Shown in pieces: positions 1 to 7,745 of a DNA stretch of 13,238 nt. The stretch is taken from contig JASHVC010000462.1 in NCBI GenBank assembly GCA_030039655.1, positions 1 to 13,238 of the forward strand. Direction: 5' to 3'. This stretch comes from Xanthobacteraceae bacterium (GTDB lineage Bacteria; Pseudomonadota; Alphaproteobacteria; Rhizobiales; Xanthobacteraceae). Each line of letters opens with the position of its first letter. Position 1 is the stretch's first letter. Both the position numbers and the translations under genes were made by a program. Below the pieces are notes generated by a model. That model was not told where the DNA came from. It made no database searches and saw nothing but the letters and a program-made list of their open reading frames with translations.

Positions 1-1264
1 TCTTCGCCTTGCGCATCGACTGGATGATCTTGCCGGGCATTGAGCCGATATAGGTGCGCCGGTGACCGCGAATTTCGGCCTCGTCGCGTACGCCGCCAAG
101 CGAGACGCGCACGAACTCGCGTCCGGTCGCACGCGCAATCGATTTACCGAGCGAGGTCTTGCCGACGCCAGGCGGCCCAACCAGACAGAGGATCGGCCCG
201 GTCAGCTTGTTGGCGCGCTGCTGAACCGCGAGGTACTCGACGATGCGCTCCTTGACTTTCTCGAGGCCGTAGTGATCGGCCTCAAGAATCTGCTCGGCCA
301 AGGCCAGATCTTTTTTGACCTTGGATTTCTTGTTCCACGGAATAGCGAGCAGCCAATCGAGGTAGTTGCGCACGACCGTCGCTTCCGCCGACATGGGCGA
401 CATCTGCCGCAGCTTTTTCAGCTCGTGCTGCGCCTTCTCGCGCGCCTCTTTCGAGAGTTTGGTCTGCTTGATCTTCTCCTCGAGTTCGGCAACCTCGTCC
501 TTGCCGTCCTCGTCGCCAAGCTCCTTCTGGATCGCCTTCATCTGCTCGTTGAGGTAGTACTCGCGCTGGGTCTTCTCCATCTGGCGCTTGACGCGCGTAC
601 GGATGCGCTTTTCCACCTGCAGAACCGAGATTTCGCTTTCCATCAGGCCGAGCACTTTTTCCAGCCGCTCGGTGACGCTCGGCGTCTCCAGAATCACCTG
701 CTTATCCGGAATCTTGACGGCTAGATGGGAAGCAACCGCGTCGGCCAGTTTGGCGTAGTCCTCGATCTGTTGGACAACGCCGATGACCTCCGGCGAAACT
801 TTCTTGTTGAGCTTCACATAGCCTTCGAACTCGTTGACGACCGAGCGCGCCAGCGCCTCGGCCTCAACCTGATCGCCCGAGGAGTCGGCGAGCACTACGG
901 CTTCTGCCTCGTAATATTCCTCGCGGCTGGTGTAGTGGTTCACACGGGCGCGCGCCGCGCCCTCGACCAGCACCTTCACGGTGCCATCCGGCAACTTGAG
1001 CAGCTGCAGCACGCTCGCAAGCGTGCCGACGCTGTATATCGCATCGGTCGCCGGATCATCGTCCGACGCATTTTTCTGCGTCGCCAGCAAAATGAAAGAG
1101 TCCGAGCGCATCACCTCTTCGAGCGCCTTGATCGACTTTTCACGGCCGACAAAAAGAGGAACGATCATGTTCGGGAAAACAACAATGTCCCGTAGTGGCA
1201 GCACCGGATAGGCGCGGCTTTCGCCGGCTGTCAGGAGCGGTTTAGGCTTGGCGGCACTTGTCAT
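1..1264 (-). CDS. lon: ATP-dependent protease Lon, N-terminal half (3' end outside window)
   Basis: Lon is a cytoplasmic homo-hexameric AAA+ serine protease that unfolds and degrades misfolded and short-lived regulatory proteins. The visible 421 codons are about half of the usual roughly 800 and run off the left edge. The N-terminal substrate-binding domain begins after a short leader with [20 protein letters not shown], typical of the family. A charged coiled-coil linker follows ([18 protein letters not shown], then lysine- and glutamate-rich residues). The AAA+ domain then opens with the Walker A motif GPPGVGKTS, encoded near 152-178. Walker B, the sensor residues and the catalytic Ser-Lys dyad would lie beyond base 1. 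I chose the ATG at 1264 because AGGA lies about eight bases upstream and the protein then begins like known Lon proteins. It is the last gene of the tig-clpP-clpX-lon series. Family identity is certain; the missing half cannot be judged. Confidence 0.97.
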   Translation of the reverse strand, partial: MTSAAKPKPLLTAGESRAYPVLPLRDIVVFPNMIVPLFVGREKSIKALEEVMRSDSFILLATQKNASDDDPATDAIYSVGTLASVLQLLKLPDGTVKVLVEGAARARVNHYTSREEYYEAEAVVLADSSGDQVEAEALARSVVNEFEGYVKLNKKVSPEVIGVVQQIEDYAKLADAVASHLAVKIPDKQVILETPSVTERLEKVLGLMESEISVLQVEKRIRTRVKRQMEKTQREYYLNEQMKAIQKELGDEDGKDEVAELEEKIKQTKLSKEAREKAQHELKKLRQMSPMSAEATVVRNYLDWLLAIPWNKKSKVKKDLALAEQILEADHYGLEKVKERIVEYLAVQQRANKLTGPILCLVGPPGVGKTSLGKSIARATGREFVRVSLGGVRDEAEIRGHRRTYIGSMPGKIIQSMRKAK

Positions 1265-1293
1265 GGCCCCATTCCTTTATTGTTGTGCACTTC

Positions 1294-1304
1294 CGTCTCG
1301 ACCC
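1294..1304 (-). promoter_or_regulatory. Leader motif GGGTCGAGACG upstream of lon
   Basis: On the minus strand the 11-mer GGGTCGAGACG lies 30 bases before the lon start codon. The identical 11-mer lies 23 bases before the clpX start codon (2801-2811). Its core GTCGAGAC is nearly self-complementary (GTC-2-GAC). Because it lies inside the probable leader, it could be a protein-binding or RNA-level control element. The function is unknown to me, and the match is what the sequence shows. Confidence 0.4.
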
Positions 1305-1375
1305 GCAGGATGCGCTGTCACGACGGACTGCGAGAGGTTTCACGCGACTCTTGGTACGCAACTTTCATTCCAACG

Positions 1376-1407
1376 CTATAGGTGGCGTTGCGTCGCCAGC
1401 GTGTCAA
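1376..1407 (-). promoter_or_regulatory. Possible lon promoter with abnormal spacing
   Basis: Reading on the minus strand, a perfect -35 element TTGACA (1402-1407) is followed by CTATAG (1376-1381), which resembles an alphaproteobacterial -10. The spacer is 20 bases instead of the usual 16-18. CTTGACA plus CCTATAG also recalls the heat-shock pattern, but again the gap is too wide. The leader to the lon ATG would be about 105 bases. The elements are clear but the spacing makes the call weak. Confidence 0.3.
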
Positions 1408-1468
1408 GAAAGCCCTGTTTTTGCGGCAAAATAACGCGTCGCAATGGCGCGGCGAAGATATGCGCACC

Positions 1469-1497
1469 GAATCGGGCCGCCTTGGCGGGCCCGATTC
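1469..1497 (-). terminator. Hairpin just downstream of clpX
   Basis: A perfect 10-base-pair stem, GAATCGGGCC (1469-1478) with GGCCCGATTC (1488-1497), encloses a 9-base loop and begins four bases after the clpX stop codon. No T-run follows on the minus strand. It may therefore be a 3'-end stabilising or Rho-assisted terminator rather than a classical intrinsic one. It separates clpX from lon. Confidence 0.5.
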
Positions 1498-1500
1498 CAC

Positions 1501-2778
<1,278 letters not shown>

Positions 2779-2800
2779 TCCAGTCTCCGTACCAGTCCTA

Positions 2801-2896
2801 CGTCTCGACCCTCAAGTCTCGACCGCCCGCGCAGCAGCCGAGGAGCTTACGAAGCGCCGAGCTAACATTCCGTAGCCGCGGATGCATTGTCTCGAC
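2801..2896 (-). repeat. Three copies of GTCGAGAC in the clpX leader
   Basis: On the minus strand GTCGAGAC occurs at 2889-2896, 2816-2823 and 2802-2809. The last two sit in a short direct repeat, GGTCGAGAC-TTGAG-GGTCGAGAC, whose units are 14 bases apart. The copy nearest the gene extends to GGGTCGAGACG, which is repeated exactly in front of lon. Chance predicts less than one copy of this octamer on either strand of a 13-kb window. The clustering may mark a binding site or be a local duplication. Confidence 0.45.
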
Positions 2897-2963
2897 TTTC
2901 TCTCCGTACGCTTTAAGACAGCACGCCCAAGACGGCACACTTAGAGTCCAGCACATTCTCCCA

Positions 2964-2979
2964 TGCTAATCGTGTGCCA
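2964..2979 (-). promoter_or_regulatory. Sigma-54-like -24/-12 element upstream of clpX
   Basis: The minus strand reads TGGCACACGATTAGCA, which fits the RpoN consensus TGGCACG-N4-TTGCA with the required GG-N10-GC spacing and a perfect TGGCAC block. The -12 block is imperfect (TAGC instead of TTGC). Transcription from here would leave a leader of about 170 bases before clpX. ClpX is not a typical sigma-54 target, so this may be coincidence. Confidence 0.25.
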
Positions 2980-3142
2980 ACCAAGAATCCATTAACGATA
3001 ACGCGACTTTGCGCCTGTTTCTGCCAGTGTGTTTTCGGGATCACACTGTGGAGAAGATGCCGCAGCACCAGCCAATGATCCGCTTTGCGCGGATGAATCA
3101 GCCCATTTAATGGCGATGACCGCACCCTGAATGGGAAAAAGG

Positions 3143-3799
3143 TCACCCCTTGATCGAGGCCACTTCCGCCGTCTTGAGCGAAGGTTCCTCCGGCCGCTTT
3201 TCGATTACCTTGTCAATCAGGCCAAAATCCTTCGCCATCTCGGCAGTAAGGAACATGTCCCGTTCTAGGGCATCTTCGATCTTCTTCAGCGGCTGGGCGG
3301 TATGCTTGACGTAGATTTCGTTCAAACGCCGCTTCAGGTTCAAGATTTCTTGGGCATGCAACATGATATCGGTGGCCTGACCTTGGAAGCCGCCGGAAGG
3401 CTGGTGAACCATGATACGGGCATTGGGGAGTGCGAAGCGTAAGTCCTTGGCGCCGGCCGCAAGCAACAGCGATCCCATGGAGGCCGCCTGCCCCGTGCAA
3501 AGGGTCGACACCGCCGGGCGGATGAACTGCATGGTGTCGTAGATCGCCAGACCCGAGGTCACGATGCCGCCCGGCGAGTTGATGTACATGGAGACTTCCT
3601 TTTTGGGATTCTCCGCCTCAAGGAATAGGAGCTGCGCAACCACCAACGAGGCCATGCCGTCCTCGATCGGCCCGGTGATGAAGATGATACGTTCCTTGAG
3701 CAGCCGGGAGTAGATGTCATAGGCCCGCTCCCCGCGGTTGGTCTGTTCGACCACCATGGGGACGAGGTAGTTCATGTAGGTCTCAGTCGGATGGCGCAT
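3143..3799 (-). CDS. clpP: ATP-dependent Clp protease proteolytic subunit ClpP
   Basis: ClpP is the serine peptidase that forms a 14-subunit barrel and degrades proteins threaded in by ClpX or ClpA. The 218-residue length is normal. The catalytic triad is intact: Ser107 in GQAASMGS, His132 in MVHQPSGG and Asp181 in [11 protein letters not shown]. The Ser-His and His-Asp distances (25 and 49 residues) equal those of E. coli ClpP. The oxyanion-hole segment NSPGG is at 74-78. The short N-terminal segment before [10 protein letters not shown] is probably a cleaved propeptide, as in the family. The ATG at 3799 is preceded by AGGTG at suitable spacing. It lies downstream of tig and upstream of clpX on the same strand, with an RpoH-like promoter about 100 bases ahead. 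Identity is certain. Confidence 0.99.
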   Translation of the reverse strand: MRHPTETYMNYLVPMVVEQTNRGERAYDIYSRLLKERIIFITGPIEDGMASLVVAQLLFLEAENPKKEVSMYINSPGGIVTSGLAIYDTMQFIRPAVSTLCTGQAASMGSLLLAAGAKDLRFALPNARIMVHQPSGGFQGQATDIMLHAQEILNLKRRLNEIYVKHTAQPLKKIEDALERDMFLTAEMAKDFGLIDKVIEKRPEEPSLKTAEVASIKG

Positions 3800-3901
3800 G
3801 GATCACCTGTGAGGGCTCTCTTTGATATTTGCCCAATGTGGCTGAGTCGGGCCCGGCCTGTCGAAGCCGGCGTGCTTTCCCAGTTATCTGGCCGTTAATT
3901 C

Positions 3902-3929
3902 AGATAGGCGCGGAACCGTCCGCCACAAG
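3902..3929 (-). promoter_or_regulatory. Candidate RpoH (heat-shock) promoter of clpP
   Basis: On the minus strand CTTG (3926-3929) is followed after 17 bases by CCTATCT (3902-3908). Counting a 7-base -35 element (CTTGTGG), the spacer is 14 bases, within the 13-15 usual for sigma-32. The -10 matches the C(C/T)TATNT form seen in alphaproteobacterial RpoH promoters. It lies between tig and clpP and would give a leader of about 95 bases. clpP is a classic heat-shock gene, which raises the likelihood. Confidence 0.55.
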
Positions 3930-3932
3930 GTG

Positions 3933-3953
3933 CCGCCAAGGCGGATCGCCGCC
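3933..3953 (-). terminator. Overlapping short GC hairpins after tig
   Basis: About ten bases after the trigger factor stop codon, two mutually exclusive 5-bp GC stems can form on the minus strand: GGCGG-CGAT-CCGCC (3940-3953) and CCGCC-TT-GGCGG (3933-3944). They share the CCGCC arm. No T-run follows, and the element sits directly upstream of the clpP promoter candidate. It may be a weak terminator or attenuator-like structure. Confidence 0.25.
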
Positions 3954-3963
3954 CCAGCCCACC

Positions 3964-5304
3964 TTATTCCTCGTCTTCCTTGAACAATTCTTCGCGCGAT
4001 ACCTGCTTGTCCGTCACCTGAGCAAGCTCGAGCACGAAATCGACTACCTTGTCCTCGAACAGCGGCGCCCGCAGTGCTGCAAGCGCATTGGGATTATTGC
4101 GGTAATAGTCCCATACCTGCTGCTCGCGGCCGGGCAGTTGGCGCACCTGCTCCATCACCGCCGCTCGCAACTGCTCTTCCGTCACATTGATGTTGTTCTT
4201 CTCGCCAATCTCCGCGATGACCAGACCGAGACGTACTCGGCGCTCGGCGATGGCGCGGTATTCCGCGCGCGCCTTCTCCTCGGTCGTCCCCTCGTCCGCG
4301 AAGGTACGGCCCTGTTGCTTGAGATCGTTTTCGATCGCTGACCACACGTTGTCGAATTCCTGTTCGACCAGGCTGGGTGGCGGCTCGAACTTGTGGTGCT
4401 CATCGAGCTGATCAAGCATCGCTCGCTTGAGCTTCTGGCGCGAGGCCGCAGCATGGTCGCGCTCAATGCGCTCGCGCAAGGCGTCGCGCAGCTTGCTCAG
4501 GGAGTCCAATCCGAGGCTCTTGGCAAAGTCGTCGTTCAAAGTGACCTCACCCGCCGCCTCAACCGTCTTCACGGTGACCGCGAAGTTCGCGTCCTTGCCC
4601 GCAAGAGTCGGCGCCGAATAGTTGTCGGGAAACTTGATATCGAAGCTTCGGCTTTCGCCGGCCTTGAGTCCGAGGAGGTTCTCCTCGAAGCCGGGGATGA
4701 AGCGTCCCGAGCCGAGCAGCATCGGCACGTCGTCGCCGGAACCGCCGTCGAATGGTTTGCCATCCATGGCGCCCTGGAACGAAATCGTCACGCGGTCGCC
4801 ATTCGCCGCTCCTTCAGCCTTGGCTGCGAACGGCTTGTTCTGATCGGCCAGCGCCTGCAACGCCTGATCGATTTCGGCGTCGGTGACGTCGGCGCGAAGC
4901 CGCTCGAGCTTCATGGCCTTAAAGTCCATGAGCGTAATCGGCGGCAGGATCTCCATCTCGACCGTGTAGGCGAGGTCGGAATTGCCCGCGATGACGCCTT
5001 CGACGGCGCCCTGCTCAGACGGGAGCACAACCTTCGGCTCGGTAGCGAGCTTTAGTCCGTTGTCGCTCACGATCTTGTTGTTGGCTTCGCGCACCGCGGC
5101 TTCGATCACCTCAGCCATGGCCGACTTGCCGTAGATTTTCTTTAGGTGCGCCACCGGTACCTTGCCGGGACGGAAGCCGCGCAACTGCACGCGGCCTTTG
5201 AGATCGTCGAGGCGCTCGTTGACGCGCGCCTCAAGGTCTGTCGCCGGGACCACAACCCGATATTCCCGCTTGAGGCCCGCGGCGCCAGTTTCGGTGACCT
5301 GCAT
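3964..5304 (-). CDS. tig: Trigger factor, ribosome-associated chaperone and peptidyl-prolyl isomerase
   Basis: Trigger factor binds ribosomal protein L23 at the tunnel exit and shields and folds nascent chains. The 446-residue protein has all three domains. The N-terminal ribosome-binding domain carries the signature GFRPGKVP at 43-50. The FKBP-type prolyl isomerase domain spans roughly 168-249 (GDRVTISFQGAMDGKPFDGG through FAVTVKTV). The two-armed C-terminal chaperone domain makes up the rest and ends in an acidic tail (KEDEE). The length is slightly above E. coli's 432. The start is the first ATG of the conserved MQVTETGAAGLKREY beginning, with only a weak GAAGAG ribosome site. It lies 42 bases after tRNA-Leu, so the two may share a transcript, and it begins the tig-clpP-clpX-lon series. 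Identity is certain. Confidence 0.98.
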   Translation of the reverse strand: MQVTETGAAGLKREYRVVVPATDLEARVNERLDDLKGRVQLRGFRPGKVPVAHLKKIYGKSAMAEVIEAAVREANNKIVSDNGLKLATEPKVVLPSEQGAVEGVIAGNSDLAYTVEMEILPPITLMDFKAMKLERLRADVTDAEIDQALQALADQNKPFAAKAEGAANGDRVTISFQGAMDGKPFDGGSGDDVPMLLGSGRFIPGFEENLLGLKAGESRSFDIKFPDNYSAPTLAGKDANFAVTVKTVEAAGEVTLNDDFAKSLGLDSLSKLRDALRERIERDHAAASRQKLKRAMLDQLDEHHKFEPPPSLVEQEFDNVWSAIENDLKQQGRTFADEGTTEEKARAEYRAIAERRVRLGLVIAEIGEKNNINVTEEQLRAAVMEQVRQLPGREQQVWDYYRNNPNALAALRAPLFEDKVVDFVLELAQVTDKQVSREELFKEDEE

Positions 5305-5346
5305 CGGATCTACTCTTCAGGGCTTTTGCCAAAGGAGCCACCCGCG

Positions 5347-5431
5347 TGGTGCGGGCGGAGGGGCTCGAACCCCCACGACTTGCGTCACGGGAACCTAAAT
5401 CCCGCGCGTCTACCAATTCCGCCACGCCCGC
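5347..5431 (-). tRNA. tRNA-Leu (anticodon UAG)
   Basis: On the minus strand an 85-base class II tRNA with encoded CCA can be folded. The acceptor stem is GCGGGCG (5425-5431) with CGCCCGC (5351-5357), followed by discriminator A and CCA (5347-5349). The D-arm region contains AATTGGTAGAC. The anticodon stem CGGGA/TCCCG encloses the loop TTTAGGT, which gives anticodon UAG (reads CUA and, by wobble, other CUN codons). A long variable arm and the GGTTCGAGC T-arm follow. The gene ends 42 bases before tig. Confidence 0.96.
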
Positions 5432-5459
5432 AACACCGCAAGGCGGTCGGGCGGCGCGG

Positions 5460-5465
5460 CTTATA
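5460..5465 (-). promoter_or_regulatory. Probable -10 element of the tRNA-Leu (and tig) promoter
   Basis: The minus strand reads GATATAAG here, giving the -10 hexamer TATAAG about 28 bases before the mature tRNA 5' end. The region 17 bases further upstream (AGTAAC) is a poor -35. If there is no terminator in the 42 bases after the tRNA, this promoter would also serve tig. No hairpin is evident there. Confidence 0.4.
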
Positions 5466-5520
5466 TCACGCACGACACGCGGGTTACTACAAAAATAGCC
5501 ATCGAAAGGCATGTTGCAAA

Positions 5521-5546
5521 CGCGGCCTCTTACGCGAATGGCCGCG
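5521..5546 (-). terminator. Hairpin terminator of the NAD(P)HX repair gene
   Basis: On the minus strand a 7-bp GC stem, CGCGGCC (5540-5546) with GGCCGCG (5521-5527), encloses a 12-base loop and is followed by TTTGC. It starts one base after the stop codon of the upstream gene and precedes the tRNA-Leu promoter. The short T-run makes it a moderate intrinsic terminator candidate. Confidence 0.5.
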
Positions 5547-5547
5547 A

Positions 5548-7035
5548 TCAGCGGAGCAAGGCTCGGTAGACCGCCGGCAGAGCTTCTGGCAAATCTTCAG
5601 AGATGAGGCCAGGACCGGCGACAGTGGCAGCTTCGCCATGGAGCCAAACCGCCGCGCTTGCGGCTTCAAATGCCGGCATGCCCTGAGCCAAAAGCCCGGC
5701 CGCGATTCCGGTGAGCACGTCGCCGGCGCCGGCCGTGGCTAGGAAGGCCGGCGCATTGGCGGCGATGCTCGCCCGACCGTCGGGCGCAGCCACCACCGTG
5801 TCGCCACCCTTGATAAGCACCACCGAGCCGGTCTTCTCGGCCGCTAAGCGCGCCCGATCCAGCTTCGATCCCACTTTCGTTGCTTCATCCAAGGCCCAGA
5901 AAAAGCTTGAAAACTCCCCCTCGTGAGGTGTGAGGATCGTGGCCCTGCCAGTGCGCTGCAAAAGGGCCTGCGCTAACTGCTTCGGATCATGGGCAAAGCT
6001 GGTGATGGCATCGGCGTCGAGGACTACGGCGCGATTGCCCGAGAGGGCCGTCAAGACAACCTCGCAAGTCGGCTCAACGACACCCAGCCCCGGACCGATG
6101 GCTACGGCGTTGAACCGGCGATCGGAAAGAAAGGCCTCAAGTTCGGCCGCGCCATCAACCGCCCGCACCATCACCGCCAGGTTCGTTGCAGCATTGACCC
6201 CCAAGGCTTCACGCGGACTAGCAATCGTCACAAGTCCGGCGCCCGCGCGAAGTGCACCCCGAGCGGCGAGCCGCGCCGCACCGGTGGACCAGGAGGGTCC
6301 GGAAACGACGACCACGTGGCCACGGTTGTATTTGTGCCCCATCAGCCGCGGAACCGGGAACCCAGCACGCCAGAGCTGCGGAACGTTCTCAAAGGTCTTC
6401 GGACCGATTTCACCCAGTAACCCGCCGGGAATGCCGATATCGGCCACAGAGGTGGGCCCACAATAAAGCCGGCCCGGCAGAAGCACATGGCCCGGCTTCT
6501 TGCGAAAGAAGGTGACGGACTGAGCGGCGCTGACGGCGACCCCCATCACGGCTCCCGAGGTGCCGTTGACGCCGCTCGGCAGGTCGACCGCGACGACGGG
6601 TGCGGACTGAGTATTCATCGCTTCGATCATCGCCTGGGCCCGACCCTCGACCGCCCGGTCCAGGCCCGCGCCGAACAAGGCATCGATGATGACACCAGCG
6701 CCTTCAAGTGCGCTCGGTTCAGCCAAAACGACCGGTCCCTTCCATTTTTTCGCGGCGAGCGCAGCGTCACCCTTGAGGCGATCAATCTCCCCCACGAGCA
6801 GGAACCGGATCCCATAGCCACGTTCGGCAAGCAGTCGGGCGGCGACAAGGCCGTCGCCGCCGTTGTTGCCGGGCCCGGCCACGACGACGACCCGTTCCCG
6901 AACCGAATACCGGGCGGCAACCGCATCAGCGACGGCCTGGCCGGCCCGCTCCATAAGGTCAATGCCGGGCACGCCCCCGGCTATCGCGAGCCGGTCAGCC
7001 TTGGCCATTTCGGCATTGCTCAGAAGCTCAAACAT
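5548..7035 (-). CDS. nnr: Bifunctional NAD(P)H-hydrate epimerase / ADP-dependent NAD(P)H-hydrate dehydratase
   Basis: This metabolite-repair enzyme reverses hydration of NADH and NADPH: the epimerase half interconverts R- and S-NAD(P)HX and the dehydratase half regenerates NAD(P)H using ADP. Counting from MFELLSNAEM, it has 495 residues. The YjeF-N epimerase domain (about 1-215) carries GPGNNGGDG at 54-62 and DLPSG at 151-155. The ribokinase-like dehydratase domain (about 230-495) carries TPHEGEF at 369-375, KGGDT at 409-413 and the nucleotide-site motif GAGD at 436-439. The start is uncertain. This ATG gives the N-terminus usual for the family, but GAGGAGG lies 12 bases before another in-frame ATG at 7071 (12 residues longer), and the frame is open to an ATG at 7107. 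It is divergent from glnB, separated by the nitrogen-control region. The functional assignment is firm. Confidence 0.95.
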   Translation of the reverse strand: MFELLSNAEMAKADRLAIAGGVPGIDLMERAGQAVADAVAARYSVRERVVVVAGPGNNGGDGLVAARLLAERGYGIRFLLVGEIDRLKGDAALAAKKWKGPVVLAEPSALEGAGVIIDALFGAGLDRAVEGRAQAMIEAMNTQSAPVVAVDLPSGVNGTSGAVMGVAVSAAQSVTFFRKKPGHVLLPGRLYCGPTSVADIGIPGGLLGEIGPKTFENVPQLWRAGFPVPRLMGHKYNRGHVVVVSGPSWSTGAARLAARGALRAGAGLVTIASPREALGVNAATNLAVMVRAVDGAAELEAFLSDRRFNAVAIGPGLGVVEPTCEVVLTALSGNRAVVLDADAITSFAHDPKQLAQALLQRTGRATILTPHEGEFSSFFWALDEATKVGSKLDRARLAAEKTGSVVLIKGGDTVVAAPDGRASIAANAPAFLATAGAGDVLTGIAAGLLAQGMPAFEAASAAVWLHGEAATVAGPGLISEDLPEALPAVYRALLR

Positions 7036-7102
7036 GCCCCGCAAAGATAGCGAAAGCGGCAAGCGCCGCATATTCCGAAGCATCCTCCTCGATGGCAGAC
7101 AC

Positions 7103-7136
7103 TGCACTTGACGAGATAAGTTGCACTGTGCCTAGT
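7103..7136 (+). promoter_or_regulatory. Sigma-70-like glnB promoter overlapping a GCAC/GTGC palindrome
   Basis: TTGACG (7108-7113) and CCTAGT (7131-7136) are separated by exactly 17 bases, a plausible housekeeping promoter for glnB. Overlapping it are two TGCACT half-sites (7103-7108 and 7122-7127, 19 bases apart) and the palindrome GCAC-T-GTGC (7123-7131). GCAC/GTGC halves resemble NtrC sites, although canonical NtrC sites have a wider centre. The palindrome is about 130 bases upstream of the predicted sigma-54 start, a usual distance for an NtrC enhancer. Binding here could activate the downstream promoter and cover the upstream one. Confidence 0.4.
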
Positions 7137-7230
7137 TTGTTGGCAGAGCTCCTTCTGGAGGCCTCGAAGCGAGCGCATAAGTACCCCTTAGCCCGCTGAT
7201 CCGACTACGATATTTGAGCCGCTCCGGCCT

Positions 7231-7246
7231 TGGCACGGGACCTGCT
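7231..7246 (+). promoter_or_regulatory. Sigma-54 (RpoN) -24/-12 promoter of glnBA
   Basis: TGGCACGGGACCTGCT matches the RpoN consensus TGGCACG-N4-TTGCT with one mismatch (CTGC for TTGC) and exact GG-N10-GC spacing. The predicted transcription start is near 7257, leaving a leader of about 55 bases before glnB. Nitrogen-limited transcription of glnBA by RpoN and NtrC is established in several rhizobia and other proteobacteria, so site and context agree. Confidence 0.8.
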
Positions 7247-7305
7247 AACCAGGCGACGGTTCCGGGTGTGAAGTTGCTGCCGTCTACCTTGGAGCCGGGA
7301 GATGA

Positions 7306-7650
<345 letters not shown>

Positions 7651-7745
7651 ACTGCCAACTTGACTGCCTGCTTGGCGAACCAGGGCGGAGTTCGGCCGGC
7701 ACGTCATAATCTCACGACACCAGCACCACGAAAGGTACGCATACC

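Larger units (their letters stand above)
2779..3142 (-). other. Long clpP-clpX intergenic region, no convincing gene
   Basis: This 364-base gap is the longest non-coding stretch in the window. On the minus strand, from clpP towards clpX, I see several elements. One is a 6-bp hairpin ATCCGC/GCGGAT (3078-3083 with 3089-3094). Another is a 7-bp hairpin CAGTGTG/CACACTG (3025-3031 with 3042-3048). Neither is followed by a T-run. A sigma-54-like element lies at 2964-2979, and three copies of GTCGAGAC lie close to clpX. A 77-codon frame starting at a GTG overlapping the clpP stop spans part of it, but its third positions are only about 58% G/C by hand count and it resembles nothing I know. The region is probably the 3' untranslated region of clpP plus a long clpX leader. 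A small RNA cannot be excluded. Confidence 0.5.

Noticed and set aside
62..1195. Long plus-strand open frames opposite lon (220 and 156 codons)
   Set aside because: They are exactly antisense to conserved Lon sequence, with no ribosome sites or recognisable domains. High GC content keeps such shadow frames open.
2913..3146. A 77-codon minus-strand frame starting at a GTG that overlaps the clpP stop codon
   Set aside because: The GTGA overlap looks like translational coupling, but third-position G/C is about 58% by hand count against roughly 73% in the start of glnA. There is no ribosome site of its own and no known similarity. I treat it as non-coding spacer.
4393..5055. A 220-codon plus-strand frame opposite tig
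   Set aside because: It is fully antisense to the conserved trigger factor gene and lacks start signals or a recognisable motif.
5146..5742. A plus-strand frame of 198 codons crossing the 5' end of tig, tRNA-Leu and the end of the NAD(P)HX gene
   Set aside because: A frame running through a functional tRNA and two real genes on the other strand cannot be a credible gene.
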